Positions 44,631-54,501 of a stretch of 64,000 nt of DNA are shown one piece after another. The notes beneath the pieces were generated by a model. That model was given only the letters and a program-made list of their open reading frames with translations. It was not told the origin of the DNA and searched no databases. Numbering within the stretch: position 1 is the first letter of the stretch; every line of letters begins with the position of its first letter. A program made the position numbers and the translations under genes. The stretch covers positions 186,001 through 250,000 of the forward strand of contig NZ_JACOQL010000001.1 of NCBI RefSeq assembly GCF_014490725.1. The letters are read 5' to 3'. Source of the stretch: Paracoccus amoyensis (GTDB lineage: Bacteria > Pseudomonadota > Alphaproteobacteria > Rhodobacterales > Rhodobacteraceae).

Positions 44631-45419
44631 TTACAGGTTCTCGCTTTGTGGCATGCCCAACACGTGATAGCCGCCATCGACCAGGATAATCTCGCCGGTC
44701 GTGCACGCGCCCCAATCAGACAGCAGATAGACAGCCGTGCCGCCAATGGCGTCCAGCGTGGCGTTGGCGCGTAGCGGAGAATTGGCCTCGGTATGGCGGA
44801 AAGTCTTTCGTGCTCCGCCAATCGCGGCCCCTGCCAGGGTTTTCATGGGGCCGGGGCTGATCGCGTTGACGCGAATACCCTCCGGGCCAAGATCATTTGC
44901 CAGATAACGCACCGCTGATTCCAGTGCGGCTTTGGCCACGCCCATGACGTTATAGAACGGCGTCACCCGGTTCGATCCGCCATAGGTCAGGGTGATCAGC
45001 GACCCGCCATCCGCCATCAGGGGATGCGCCCGACGCGCGACCTCGATCAAGGAATAGCACGAAATTTCAAGGCTGTGCTTGAAGTTTGCACGGCTGGTAT
45101 CCACGAATCGGCCGGTCAATTCATCCTTGTTGGAAAAGGCAATCGCATGGATGACAAAGTCCAGCTTGCGCCAACGGCTTCCAATCTCACCAAATGCACG
45201 ATCCAGCGATTCGTCATCAGTGACATCGACATCCAACAGGAAGTCCGACCCAAGCGACGCTGCCAGTGGCTCGACCCTTTTGCCAAAGGCATCGCCCTGA
45301 TACGAAAAGGCAAGCTCCGCACCCTGGGCAGCGGCGGCCTTCGCAATACCCCACGCGATGGAACGATCATTGGCGACCCCCATCACAAGGCCACGTTTGC
45401 CTTTCAGAAGATCGCCCAT
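44631..45419 (-). CDS. fabI: Enoyl-ACP reductase
   Basis: NADH-dependent reductase finishing each fatty acid elongation cycle, 262 residues. Opening GDLLKGKRGLVMGVANDRSIAWGIAKA holds the cofactor motif. The catalytic Tyr-x6-Lys lies in YGGSNRVTPFYNVMGVAKAAL. The end VYLLSDWGACTTGEIILVDGGYHVLGM is typical. It is the last gene of the fabA-fabB-fabI unit. Confidence 0.96.
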   Translation of the reverse strand: MGDLLKGKRGLVMGVANDRSIAWGIAKAAAAQGAELAFSYQGDAFGKRVEPLAASLGSDFLLDVDVTDDESLDRAFGEIGSRWRKLDFVIHAIAFSNKDELTGRFVDTSRANFKHSLEISCYSLIEVARRAHPLMADGGSLITLTYGGSNRVTPFYNVMGVAKAALESAVRYLANDLGPEGIRVNAISPGPMKTLAGAAIGGARKTFRHTEANSPLRANATLDAIGGTAVYLLSDWGACTTGEIILVDGGYHVLGMPQSENL

Positions 45420-45438
45420 GTCTGCTCTCCAGCCTTGG

Positions 45439-46668
45439 TTAGTCTTTGTATTTCGACATCAGAAGTGTCGCATTGGTGCCGCCAAAGCCAAAGCTGTTGG
45501 ACAGGACCGAGTCGAGCCCGGCATTGTCGATGCGGCTGGTGACAATCTCGGACGGTTTCAGTCTGGGGTCCAGTTCCTGCACATTTGCAGAAGCAGCGAT
45601 GAAGTCATTTTGCAACATCAGCAGGCAGTAGATCGCTTCATGCACGCCGGTCGCGCCAAGGCTGTGCCCGGTCAGCGACTTGGTTGAACTGACGGGCGGG
45701 GTGCTGCCATCGCCAAAGACGCGGCGCAGTGCCTCGACCTCGCCGATATCGCCGACGGGGGTCGAGGTGCCATGCGCATTGACATAGCTGACCTTGCGGC
45801 CTTCGGGCAGGGTGTCCAGCGCCAGACGCATCGAGCGTTCGCCACCTTCGCCCGACGGGGCAACCATGTCGTAACCGTCGCTGGTTGCGCCGTAGCCCGT
45901 CACTTCGGCGTAAATCTTGGCACCGCGTGCCAGCGCGTGTTCCAGCTCCTCCAGGACGACAACGCCGCCACCGCCGGCAATGACGAAACCATCGCGTGTT
46001 GCGTCATAGGGGCGGGACGCAGTCTGCGGGGTGTCATTATATTTCGACGACATCGCGCCCATGGCGTCGAACAGGCAGGACAGGGTCCAGTCCAGTTCCT
46101 CGCCGCCGCCGGCAAAGACGATGTCCTGCTTGCCCATCTGGATCTGCTCGACCCCGTTGCCAATGCAATGTGCGCTGGTCGAACAGGCCGAGGTGATCGA
46201 ATAGTTCACGCCCTTGATCTTGAACGGCGTCGCCAGGCAGGCCGAGTTCGTGGACGACATGCAGCGCGTCACCATGAACGGGCCCATCCGCTTGGGCGCA
46301 CCCTTTTCGATCACGATCTGATGGGCTTCGAAGAAGTTGCTGGTCGACGGCCCGCCAGACCCCATCACCAACCCGGTGCGCGGGTTGGAAACGTCGCTCT
46401 CCTCCAGCCCGGAATCCTTGATCGCCTGTTCCATGGCGATGAAGTTATAGGCCGCGCCCGGACCCATGAAGCGCAGGTTGCGCTTGTCGATATGGTCCTC
46501 CAGCACGATCTGGGGCATGCCGTGGACTTGGCTGCGGAAGCCGTGTTCAGCATATTCAGGCGCGAAAACGATGCCGGAACGGCCCATCTTCAGGCTTTCA
46601 GTGACTTCCTCGGCATTGTTGCCGATGGGTGAAACAATACCAAGCCCGGTAATGACGACGCGTCGCAT
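45439..46668 (-). CDS. fabB: 3-oxoacyl-ACP synthase I
   Basis: Condensing enzyme needed for unsaturated fatty acid synthesis, 409 residues. The active-site cysteine lies in [17 protein letters not shown] near residue 165. The two histidines are in [14 protein letters not shown] and [14 protein letters not shown]. It opens with [19 protein letters not shown]. It has 22 bases between it and fabA, and a 19-base gap to fabI. Confidence 0.96.
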   Translation of the reverse strand: MRRVVITGLGIVSPIGNNAEEVTESLKMGRSGIVFAPEYAEHGFRSQVHGMPQIVLEDHIDKRNLRFMGPGAAYNFIAMEQAIKDSGLEESDVSNPRTGLVMGSGGPSTSNFFEAHQIVIEKGAPKRMGPFMVTRCMSSTNSACLATPFKIKGVNYSITSACSTSAHCIGNGVEQIQMGKQDIVFAGGGEELDWTLSCLFDAMGAMSSKYNDTPQTASRPYDATRDGFVIAGGGGVVVLEELEHALARGAKIYAEVTGYGATSDGYDMVAPSGEGGERSMRLALDTLPEGRKVSYVNAHGTSTPVGDIGEVEALRRVFGDGSTPPVSSTKSLTGHSLGATGVHEAIYCLLMLQNDFIAASANVQELDPRLKPSEIVTSRIDNAGLDSVLSNSFGFGGTNATLLMSKYKD

Positions 46669-46690
46669 GGGCGCCTCCTCTAAATTTCAG

Positions 46691-47200
46691 TTAGCTGGCC
46701 GACAATGCGACCTTCATGTCCTTGACGAGATAGATGACTTCGCCATCCGCTTCGACGCGACCATCGGCCACGCCCATCGTCAGGCGACGTGTCTGCACGG
46801 CTTTTGTGAAATCAACGTGATAGCGCAGCATTTTGCGATCAGGACGAACCATTCCGGTCAATTTGACCTCGCCAACGCCAAGCGCATAACCACGTCCTTG
46901 CCAGCCACGCCAGCCCAGATTGAAGCCGGTCAACTGCCACAGGCCATCAAGGCCCAGACAGCCCGGCATGATCGGGTTTCCGGGGAAGTGGCAGGGGAAA
47001 AACCACAAGTCGGGGTTGATGTCGAATTCAGCTACGACGTGACCTTTGCCATGTTCGCCGCCATCTTCCGAGATGTCGGTGATCCGGTCCATCATCAGCA
47101 TGGGCGGTTCGGGCAATTGTGCGTTGCCGGGGCCGAACAGCTCTCCGCGCGCGCAGGCCAGAAGGTCGTCGCGGTCAAAGCTGGTTTGCGTCATCGCCAT
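46691..47200 (-). CDS. fabA: 3-hydroxydecanoyl-ACP dehydratase/isomerase
   Basis: Enzyme introducing the cis double bond that starts unsaturated fatty acid synthesis, 169 residues. The hot-dog core has [15 protein letters not shown], and the catalytic His and Asp lie in [23 protein letters not shown]. First gene of the fabA-fabB-fabI operon. In many Rhodobacteraceae an irr gene precedes fabA; here a glycosyltransferase-like gene does. Confidence 0.96.
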   Translation of the reverse strand: MAMTQTSFDRDDLLACARGELFGPGNAQLPEPPMLMMDRITDISEDGGEHGKGHVVAEFDINPDLWFFPCHFPGNPIMPGCLGLDGLWQLTGFNLGWRGWQGRGYALGVGEVKLTGMVRPDRKMLRYHVDFTKAVQTRRLTMGVADGRVEADGEVIYLVKDMKVALSAS

Positions 47201-47325
47201 GCGGGTCTTGCCTTTCGTCTCGGCGCTTTGGCCGGGTAGGGTTTTCGTAACGTCGTGTTCAAGTTGACGTTTCGTCTATCATTCGTGGCAATGCGCACGC
47301 AAGTCTAGCCGATAGTGCTGCCAGG

Positions 47326-48195
47326 CTAGAACCATTGGCCCGGTTCCATCAGGCCAAGATCCATCAATTGCTGGGCCCGCCACTCGAAAACGCGCGAATT
47401 CCGCCAGACAAAACCGCCGATGGAATCGCGCGATCCCGGATTCGAGACCAGCGCCTTGGCAACCCGAAAGGACGCAACCGCTGCGGTCAGGTTGTGATGC
47501 CACGGACAGGAATATGTGTTGTATTCATCGATATTAAAGCGGTGATCTGCCAGCAGGTGCAAATCGGGCGCACTGCGGAACAGCGAAATCCTGTCGATCC
47601 GGCGGCGGCCTTGGGGCAGATGTTCTTCATATCGCCAGCGCAGGCCGCCGTGAAAGTCCAACTGCCGATCCATTGGGCGGCCATCCGCGCCAACGCGGCC
47701 AAGCGCGAAATAGCCTGTGCTGTCAAACATGGCCGAATCGATACTGACCGCATTCGGAAATATGGACAGGTCAGGGGCATACAGGTCGATGACATAGCTT
47801 AGCATCGCGCTGCGTCGCTCTTCGGTGTGAAAGGCCAGTAACTCGCCCACGCTGCGCGATTCCGAAAAAGGAAAGAACAGAAATTCAGCGTTGAAGCCGT
47901 AATAAAGCCATGTGCCTTCGGGAACGGCGCGAATGAAGGCATTGACTGCGGCGACATGCGCATCGGGCTGGCGGGTATTCCAGATCAGATTGGTCACGGT
48001 CTCGGTCAGATCGGGCGCCATGTCTGTCGCTTCGGGCGACAGCGCGAAAACGTGACGAAATCCGGCATCGACATGGTGTCGCAGCGTTTCATGAACTGCC
48101 GCCTGATCTTCGATCAGGATAATCGCCAAAGGCCCGCGCAGCAGCGTTTTGGGCTTGCCGCGCAGGAATTCGTCAAGTGTCGGGACGGGTGTCAC
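47326..48195 (-). CDS. Glycosyltransferase-like protein of unknown substrate
   Basis: 289 residues, beginning with GTG; the GTGA overlaps the stop of the upstream gene. Middle and C-terminal sequence (AEFLFFPFSESRSVGELLAFHTEERRSAMLSYVIDLY, then a C-terminal Trp-rich end) resembles family 2 glycosyltransferase-like proteins common in Rhodobacteraceae. Where a D-x-D or D-E-F would bind nucleotide-sugar, N-A-E-F is seen. So the sugar-transfer function is doubtful. Confidence 0.6.
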   Translation of the reverse strand: MTPVPTLDEFLRGKPKTLLRGPLAIILIEDQAAVHETLRHHVDAGFRHVFALSPEATDMAPDLTETVTNLIWNTRQPDAHVAAVNAFIRAVPEGTWLYYGFNAEFLFFPFSESRSVGELLAFHTEERRSAMLSYVIDLYAPDLSIFPNAVSIDSAMFDSTGYFALGRVGADGRPMDRQLDFHGGLRWRYEEHLPQGRRRIDRISLFRSAPDLHLLADHRFNIDEYNTYSCPWHHNLTAAVASFRVAKALVSNPGSRDSIGGFVWRNSRVFEWRAQQLMDLGLMEPGQWF

Positions 48196-48866
48196 CGCAT
48201 GACGGCCTTTACCTGATCCAGCGCAGCCCGCAGCAGTTCGGGGTTGGAACCCGCGGTTTCGATCAGGCGGGTCAGGGTGGCCTTTTGATCGGCTGAAATC
48301 GACGACTGACTGATCAGCTCTTTTGCGCGGCCTGCGTCGAAACCTTCGGGGGTCAGCAAGGCTTCGATCTGTGCTGCGGTGGCGGCGGCGTCCGTGGCCT
48401 GTTCGGTCGCCTGTGCTGCATCATCGGCCGCCTGTTCTGCATTGGCGGCGGCTTCGGTTGCGGGAACCTCATCGCTTTCGGCGTTCGCATTTACGGCTGC
48501 TTCGGCGGCGCGATTGGCGGCGTCGATGGCTTGTTCGGCAGCAACCTCGGCTTCGGTTGCTGCCTCATTCGCGGCCGGCACGCCGCTTTCGTCAGAGGCG
48601 GCGACGGCTTCTGCTGCGGCATCTGCGGCAATTGCAGCAGCGTCGGCGGCGGCGTCGGCTGCGGCATCAGCAGCCTCGGTCGCGCCTGCGGTATCTGCTG
48701 CTGCTTCGGTGGCCTCGGCTGGTTGCTGGGGGGCATCGGCCTGGGGTGTTGCCGGGACCTCTGCGACGGGCTCATCCGCCGGTTCAGCGTCCTGTTTGTT
48801 CTGCCACCACAGCCAGCCACCCACACCAAGGGCAAGAACCACGATCAAAGGAATCACGTTACGCAT
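48192..48866 (-). CDS. Alanine-rich membrane-anchored protein
   Basis: 224 residues from the ATG at 48866. One N-terminal membrane helix (VIPLIVVLALGVGGWLWW) is followed by a Pro/Glu linker. About 120 residues are dominated by Ala with Asp, Glu and Thr in helical repeats such as AADAAADAA. The last 60 residues (LLTPEGFDAGRAKELI, TLTRLIETAGSNPELLRAALDQVKA) look like a small helical domain. No known family recognised. It is coupled to the glycosyltransferase-like gene and is divergent from infC. Confidence 0.75.
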   Translation of the reverse strand: MRNVIPLIVVLALGVGGWLWWQNKQDAEPADEPVAEVPATPQADAPQQPAEATEAAADTAGATEAADAAADAAADAAAIAADAAAEAVAASDESGVPAANEAATEAEVAAEQAIDAANRAAEAAVNANAESDEVPATEAAANAEQAADDAAQATEQATDAAATAAQIEALLTPEGFDAGRAKELISQSSISADQKATLTRLIETAGSNPELLRAALDQVKAVMR

Positions 48867-49072
48867 CGGTTCGAAAGCTCCCTCAAACCCGTTTTGATTG
48901 TCTATCGCATAGGGCGCCACGCCTTGAAAGACATCCGGTGTGATTGCGGGAAAGCGGCAATGTGACCCAAAAGCCGCCATTTGCCGTTCAAAACCGATCA
49001 AATCCGGTTGAATCACCGGGCAGGGAGGCTTATTTCATTTTCATTCGTAATGGCTATTAAAGGAGTATCGCC

Positions 49073-49612
49073 ATAGCTCGTCGACCGCACAACGCACCGC
49101 CCACCCGTGACACCGGTCCCCGCGTCAATGAACGCATTCGTGTGTCCGAAATCCGCCTGATCGGCCCCGACGGAGAGAACGTCGGTGTTGTGCCGCCCTC
49201 GGTCGGGTTGGAAATGGCTCAGGAAGCCGGGCTGGATCTGGTCGAAATTTCGCCGAACGCGGTCCCGCCGGTCTGCAAGGTCATGGACCTCGGCAAATTC
49301 AAGTATGAACAGCAAAAGCGTGAAGCCGAAGCGCGGAAAAAGCAGAAGGTCATCGAGATCAAGGAAATCAAGTTCCGTCCGGGAACCGACAGCCATGATT
49401 ACGACGTCAAGATGCGCAGCGTGATGAAATTCCTGGAAGGCGGCGACAAGGTAAAGGTTACCCTGCGTTTCCGTGGCCGGGAAATGGCTCACCAGGATCT
49501 GGGTCTGGAACTTCTGAACCGCGTCAGGGATGAAGTGGGCGAAGCGGGCAAGGTTGAATCCATGCCCAAGCTGGAAGGCCGCCAGATGGTGATGATGATC
49601 GCGCCTCGCTAA
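49073..49612 (+). CDS. infC: Translation initiation factor IF-3 with an ATA start
   Basis: IF-3 controls start-codon choice and subunit separation; 179 residues. The sequence [30 protein letters not shown] is the alphaproteobacterial N-terminus. It begins at ATA (49073), seven bases after AAGGAG. An in-frame TAA lies at 49058, and there is no ATG, GTG or TTG until 49142, 24 codons in, which would discard the conserved domain. An in-frame ATC six bases earlier is too near the ribosome site. Rare infC starts are known in other bacteria and let IF-3 limit its own translation. Confidence 0.93.
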   Translation: MARRPHNAPPTRDTGPRVNERIRVSEIRLIGPDGENVGVVPPSVGLEMAQEAGLDLVEISPNAVPPVCKVMDLGKFKYEQQKREAEARKKQKVIEIKEIKFRPGTDSHDYDVKMRSVMKFLEGGDKVKVTLRFRGREMAHQDLGLELLNRVRDEVGEAGKVESMPKLEGRQMVMMIAPR

Positions 49613-49641
49613 GGGATCAGCCGCGATTTGATGAACGAACG

Positions 49642-49672
49642 GGCCGCGCTGGCGATATGCCGCGCGGCCTTT
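49642..49672 (+). terminator. Terminator after infC
   Basis: GGCCGCGC (49642-49649) and GCGCGGCC (49662-49669) form an 8-bp stem with a 12-base loop, followed by TTT. It lies 29 bases after the infC stop. Confidence 0.6.
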
Positions 49673-49692
49673 GCTTTGGAAAGGATGCCTGA

Positions 49693-50163
49693 ATGCAGAC
49701 ACCTCGGATCAGAATCATGCGCCTGCCCGATGCGGATCAGGCGATGGAATTGCCGTCTTATGCGACCGCGGGCGCCGCCGGTGCCGATCTGCGGGCGAAT
49801 TTCCCGACGGCGCTGCGCGACGCGGGAATCGAACTGGCCCCCGGCCAACGCAGTCTGATCCCGACAGGACTGGTTCTGGAGATCCCCGAAGGGTGGGAGG
49901 TTCAGATACGCCCACGCTCGGGTTTGGCGCTGAAGCACGGCATCTCGCTGCCCAACAGTCCCGGCACCATTGACTGCGATTATCGTGGCCCGTTGGGTGT
50001 TATCCTGATTAATCTGGGCGATCAGCCGCATCGGATCGCGCATGGCGAACGCATTGCGCAGATGGTTGTCGCACCCGCGCCGCAAGCCATTTTCGAGGAA
50101 GTCGCAGATGTCAGCGAAACCGGTCGCGGCGTGGGCGGCTTCGGATCCACCGGGCGCGGGTGA
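49693..50163 (+). CDS. dut: dUTP diphosphatase
   Basis: Trimeric enzyme splitting dUTP to dUMP, 156 residues. The five Dut motifs are visible: [53 protein letters not shown] and the C-terminal [13 protein letters not shown]-loop-like tail. It supplies dUMP to thymidylate synthase. The stop TGA shares one base with the next gene's ATG. Confidence 0.96.
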   Translation: MQTPRIRIMRLPDADQAMELPSYATAGAAGADLRANFPTALRDAGIELAPGQRSLIPTGLVLEIPEGWEVQIRPRSGLALKHGISLPNSPGTIDCDYRGPLGVILINLGDQPHRIAHGERIAQMVVAPAPQAIFEEVADVSETGRGVGGFGSTGRG

Positions 50164-51224
50164 TGCTGGGCCTTCTGTTCTTGATCGGGGCTGCCTTGAC
50201 CTCCTGGGTATTCGGGCTGTCTCGTCTGATGACATGGCTTGTGCTTGGCGTGGTTTGGCTGGCCTTCATCCCGATTTCTGGACAGCTGGGTCGGCTTGGC
50301 GGCGATTCCCTACAGGGCTGGATGGTGTTGGGCTTTCTGGGGCTGGCGGTGTTTCTGTATCAATCCGGCCTCAGGTGGATACGCGGTCATGTCGGGCCCA
50401 TAGAACCTGAGACAGGTGAGACAACAGCAGAGGCGCAGGCCATCCCACCCGGACTGTCCGACCCCGAGATCGACCGCTATGCCCGCCATCTTGTTCTTCG
50501 CGAAATCGGTGGCCCCGGTCAGATGCGTCTGCGTGATGCGCGGGTGCTGGTGGTCGGGGCAGGTGGGCTTGGGGCGCCGATCTGCCTTTATCTGGCTGCT
50601 GCGGGCATTGGCCATATCACCGTCATCGACGGCGATACGGTCAGCCTGTCGAACCTTCAGCGTCAGGTAATTTTCCGCAGCGATCAACAGGGGCAAATGA
50701 AAGCGGCGGCGGCGGCGGCCAATATGGCTGCCCTGAACCCGCATATCGCGGTTGAGCCTGTTGCCAGAGCGTTGACCGAAGACGATGGTTCGCTGATCGC
50801 CGCGCATGATCTGGTTCTGGATGGCACCGATGATTTCGAAACGCGCAGCCTGGTCAACCGCCTGTGCGTCAGGGCAAAGGTGCCGCTGCTGGCCGGTGCC
50901 ATTGCGCAATGGGAGGGGCAGGTAACACTTTATGACCCTGCCCACGGTGGTCCTTGCCTGTCCTGCCTGTTTCCCGAACCGCCCGCGCGCGGCCTTGCGC
51001 CCGCCTGTGCGGAAGCGGGCGTCGTGGGTGCCTTGCCCGGTGTGATCGGCAGTCAGATGGCCTTAGAGGCCATCAAGCATCTGACCGGCGCGGGGCTGGG
51101 CCTGCGGGGGCGGCTACTGGTTTATGATGGGCTTTACGGCGAAACCCGGATGATCGGCATTGAAAAGCGCGGCGATTGCCCGGTTTGCGGATCGCCACTG
51201 GAAGCCGGTCCGAAAGCTTCATAG
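50163..51224 (+). CDS. moeB: HesA/MoeB/ThiF family adenylyltransferase
   Basis: E1-like enzyme activating a small sulfur-carrier protein, 353 residues. Two hydrophobic segments at the N-terminus (about 1-65) are unusual for MoeB. Then ARVLVVGAGGLGAPICLYLAAAGIGHITVIDGD is the ATP-binding domain, with DLVLDGTDDFETR. CxxC pairs CLSCLF and CPVCGS bind zinc. It would adenylate MoaD or ThiS. There is no rhodanese domain at the end. Linked to dut by a one-base overlap. Confidence 0.87.
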   Translation: MLGLLFLIGAALTSWVFGLSRLMTWLVLGVVWLAFIPISGQLGRLGGDSLQGWMVLGFLGLAVFLYQSGLRWIRGHVGPIEPETGETTAEAQAIPPGLSDPEIDRYARHLVLREIGGPGQMRLRDARVLVVGAGGLGAPICLYLAAAGIGHITVIDGDTVSLSNLQRQVIFRSDQQGQMKAAAAAANMAALNPHIAVEPVARALTEDDGSLIAAHDLVLDGTDDFETRSLVNRLCVRAKVPLLAGAIAQWEGQVTLYDPAHGGPCLSCLFPEPPARGLAPACAEAGVVGALPGVIGSQMALEAIKHLTGAGLGLRGRLLVYDGLYGETRMIGIEKRGDCPVCGSPLEAGPKAS

Positions 51225-51251
51225 GTTCAGGGCAACCGAAAGGAAGCCCCG

Positions 51252-53276
51252 ATGAACACTGAATTGACGCATTGGACCGGCCCTCAGGGTCTGCCCCGTT
51301 TCGATCTGATTGCCGACGCCGATTTCAGCCCTGCATTTGATCGCGAGCTTGCCGCCGCAGAAGCCGCGATGGAGGCGATTGCCGCCAATCCCGAACCGGC
51401 GACATTCGAAAACACGATCGCCGCGATGGAACTCGCCGAAGAGGGGCTGAACCGCGTCCTGTCGGTTTTCTACAATCTTGCGGGCGTCGATTCGAACCCC
51501 AAGCGGCAGGAATTACAGCGTGAGTTTGCCCCTCGGCTGGCTGATTACGGCAGCAGGATCAATATGGACCCGCGCCTTTACGCACGCGTCAAAGCGGTGG
51601 CAGAAACTGCCGATAGACTGGCACCGCAGGATCGTCGGATTACCGAACTTGCGCTGCGCAATCTGACCCGCGCCGGTGCCGGACTGTCCGAGGCTGATCG
51701 CGTCCGCATGGCGGGTATCAGCGCCCGGATGGCGACGCTGACCACGGAATTTGCGCAAAATGTTCTGACGGACGAACGCGATTATGTCTTGCCGGTGCCC
51801 GATGATCGTCTGGGCGGACTGCCGGATTGGCTGCTTCGCTCGATGCGGGCGGCGGCAAAAGAGCGCGGGTTGACCGGCCAGATCGTGACGCTGAACCGGT
51901 CGCTGATCGTACCTTTCCTTGAATATTCTGCGGATCGCGCCCTGCGCGAGGTGGCGTTCAAGGCGTGGGCCGCGCGTGGCTCGGGGCAGGGCGCGGGTGG
52001 TGCGGAAACCAACAACCTGCCGTTGGTCGCTGCTATTCTGGCGCTGCGCCACGAACGCGCGCAGCTTTTGGGTTATGACGATTTTGCATCTTATAAGCTG
52101 GAGCCGGAAATGGCCGGCAATGCCAAGGCGGTGGAAAATCTGCTGATGCAGGTCTGGGGTCCGGCCCTGAACCGCGCAAAAGAGGACGAAGCCAAGCTGA
52201 CCGCCCTGCTGCGCGACGATGGCGTCAATGGCCCGCTTGAGGCGTGGGATTGGCGTCTTTACGCTGAACGCCTGCGCCAGCGGGAACATGATTTCGATGC
52301 GGCGCAGGTGACGCCTTATCTGACGCTGGATGCAATGCTTGGCGCGGTGTTCGATGTCGCGAACAAGCTGTATCGGCTGGAATTTCAGCCCTTCACCGCA
52401 CCGCTGTGGTCGCCTGATGTGCGTGCATGGCGGGTGACGCGTGATGGTCAGCTGATGGCGATTTTCCTTGGCGATTTCTATGCACGGCCCAGCAAACGCT
52501 CTGGCGCGTGGTGTTCATCCTTGCAGGTTCAGCACAAGATCGGGGACGGGCAGCGGCCTATCGTCGTCAATGTCTGCAACTTTACCCCGCCTGACAGCCC
52601 GGATGCACCTGCCTTTCTGTCATGGGATGATGCGCATACCTTGTTCCATGAATTCGGCCATGCGACCCATCACATCCTGTCCGATGTGACCTGGCCGTCG
52701 ATCTCGGGCACTTCGGTCGCGCAGGATTTCGTCGAATTGCCCAGCCAGCTTTACGAACATTGGCTGGAACAGCCCGTCGTGCTGGATGCCCATGCGCGGC
52801 ATTTCGAAACCGGTCAGCCCCTGCCAGCCGAATTGCGCGATCGTCTGCTGGCGGCGGGCAAGGCGGGTGCGGGTTTTGGCACCACGGAATATCTGGAAAG
52901 TGCGCTGGTCGATCTGGCCTTTCATCGTGGCACGCCCGCCAAGGATGGCATGGCGCAACAAGCGCGGGTGTTGGCCGATCTGGGTGCGCCCAGTGCCATC
53001 CCGATGCGCCACGCAACGCCGCATTTCGCCCATGTGTTCAGCGGCGACAGCTATGCCAGCGGGTATTACAGCTATATGTGGTCCGAGGTGATGGACGCCG
53101 ATGCCTTTGCCGCGTTCGAAGAAACCGGCAATATCTTCGACCCTGAAACCGCGCGGCGGCTGGAAGACACCATTTTGTCCAAGGGCGGTTCTTTGCCTGC
53201 CGACGAACTTTGGATCGCGTTCAGGGAACGCATGCCGGGGGTTGATGCGTTGTTGAAAGGGCGCGGGTTGATCTAG
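51252..53276 (+). CDS. M3 family oligopeptidase / peptidyl-dipeptidase
   Basis: Zinc peptidase cutting short peptides, 674 residues, the usual size for OpdA/Dcp. The zinc motif TLFHEFGHATHHIL is near residue 460, with the third ligand expected in ISGTSVAQDFVELPSQLYEHW. The final third SGDSYASGYYSYMWSEVMDADAFAAF is typical. It starts 27 bases after moeB, in the same direction, and may be cotranscribed. Confidence 0.95.
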   Translation: MNTELTHWTGPQGLPRFDLIADADFSPAFDRELAAAEAAMEAIAANPEPATFENTIAAMELAEEGLNRVLSVFYNLAGVDSNPKRQELQREFAPRLADYGSRINMDPRLYARVKAVAETADRLAPQDRRITELALRNLTRAGAGLSEADRVRMAGISARMATLTTEFAQNVLTDERDYVLPVPDDRLGGLPDWLLRSMRAAAKERGLTGQIVTLNRSLIVPFLEYSADRALREVAFKAWAARGSGQGAGGAETNNLPLVAAILALRHERAQLLGYDDFASYKLEPEMAGNAKAVENLLMQVWGPALNRAKEDEAKLTALLRDDGVNGPLEAWDWRLYAERLRQREHDFDAAQVTPYLTLDAMLGAVFDVANKLYRLEFQPFTAPLWSPDVRAWRVTRDGQLMAIFLGDFYARPSKRSGAWCSSLQVQHKIGDGQRPIVVNVCNFTPPDSPDAPAFLSWDDAHTLFHEFGHATHHILSDVTWPSISGTSVAQDFVELPSQLYEHWLEQPVVLDAHARHFETGQPLPAELRDRLLAAGKAGAGFGTTEYLESALVDLAFHRGTPAKDGMAQQARVLADLGAPSAIPMRHATPHFAHVFSGDSYASGYYSYMWSEVMDADAFAAFEETGNIFDPETARRLEDTILSKGGSLPADELWIAFRERMPGVDALLKGRGLI

Positions 53277-53301
53277 GCGGCGCTGCAGCAAGGAGTGATT
53301 G

Positions 53302-53679
53302 ATGAAAAAGCTAAGCAGTGCATTGCTTTTGGGGACGTTCGTCCTTGGCGCATGTGTGCCGGACGCCGAAGCCGAAAACGGGGTCGAGACAGGCGCGCCG
53401 GTGGCCGTTATCGACGGAACCTATGATCAGCGTCGCGATCAATGCAGCAATGTAAATTCGGAAACCCGGCTGACCATCAATGGCGGCACATTCCAGTTTT
53501 ACGAATCGCAATGCACCTTCGGTCGCAAGGGTGGGCAGGCCAGCGCGTCCGAGGGCACCCTGATCTGCATGGGCGAAGGGCAAAGATTCAATCGCGACAT
53601 CACGTTGAACGCCGATGCCGATGGACTTCAGATCGTGGAAAACGATACCGCGCTGAATTACACCCGCTGCCCGAATTGA
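53302..53679 (+). CDS. Small lipoprotein of unknown function
   Basis: 125 residues. The signal has a lipobox ending in LGAC at residue 18. The mature chain holds four cysteines (DQCSN, SQCTF, LICMG, TRCPN), which may make two disulfides, in a beta-rich small domain. AAGGAG lies six bases before the ATG; a TTG at 53299 is not favoured. It follows the M3 gene closely. No known family recognised. Confidence 0.7.
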   Translation: MKKLSSALLLGTFVLGACVPDAEAENGVETGAPVAVIDGTYDQRRDQCSNVNSETRLTINGGTFQFYESQCTFGRKGGQASASEGTLICMGEGQRFNRDITLNADADGLQIVENDTALNYTRCPN

Positions 53680-53709
53680 CGCATTGAAGCCGTCGCGACA
53701 TGCGGCGGC

Positions 53710-54306
53710 TTATTCGCGGACTTCGTCGGGATCGACGCCCCAGATCGCCGATTTCGGGACCCAGCCACGCTGCCCGCCGCCGGAAATGCGGCACCAGCCG
53801 GGGTCACATTCGCCCAAACGTACAATCGCCCCTGATTCCGCACGCGCGACGACGTTTGAGTCCGGATCGGGGCGACTGCGCAGTTCCAGCATGTCCTGGG
53901 TCACCAGCGCCGTTCTGACACCAGATAACAGCGCATAGTGAATCCAGCCACCCGCGCCGTCTTTGTCTTCGACCCGCCGCCAATGGCCGAACTCTGCCGT
54001 GACACGCAGCGGCATGCCGGCATGGCGAAAGACCCAATCGATCCGGTGTGACAGGCTGGGACCACGGCGCGCGTTGCCCTCGCTGCCTTTCAGGCTGACA
54101 TAGCGGGGAACCGGAAGGTTGGTGACCGGCCCGCGCGTCCCTTGGGCCACATCCCCTTGTGGCCGGGCAATCTTAGCATCCGCAGATTGCGCCAGTTGCA
54201 TTTCGATCCGTGGGGTATCGGCCATGACCTGTGCCATACCGCAAACCACCCCTGCCATCGCGACAAGAACCGCCGAGCCGAGCCTGATAGACCCTTTTGT
54301 TTTCAT
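53710..54306 (-). CDS. Secreted SH3b-domain protein
   Basis: 198 residues. An N-terminal signal peptide ends near VMADTPRIE. After a linker of about 40 residues comes an SH3-like module, RYVSLKGSEGNARRGPSLSHRIDWVFRHAGMPLRVTAEFGHWRRVEDKDGAGGWIH. A second one ends in GWVPKSAIWGVDPDE. Such proteins bind peptidoglycan or peptide stems. It is convergent with the lipoprotein and divergent from the hydroxyacid dehydrogenase. Confidence 0.85.
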   Translation of the reverse strand: MKTKGSIRLGSAVLVAMAGVVCGMAQVMADTPRIEMQLAQSADAKIARPQGDVAQGTRGPVTNLPVPRYVSLKGSEGNARRGPSLSHRIDWVFRHAGMPLRVTAEFGHWRRVEDKDGAGGWIHYALLSGVRTALVTQDMLELRSRPDPDSNVVARAESGAIVRLGECDPGWCRISGGGQRGWVPKSAIWGVDPDEVRE

Positions 54307-54501
54307 CTTCGTCCGTCCTGCCTCGTCGACCGTTCTGGCCGTCCCGTTTCATTATTTGCCGCATCGCACCAAGGTTGTGCGGCCGATCTGACGATTGTCA
54401 GCTTGGGGACTTGTGCCCGCCCCTCATCACGGGCAGTTTGCCAAAAGCAGAAGGGCTTTGGAAGTCTGGCACCGACACGAGTTCGAGAAAGTGAGGTTAT
54501 T

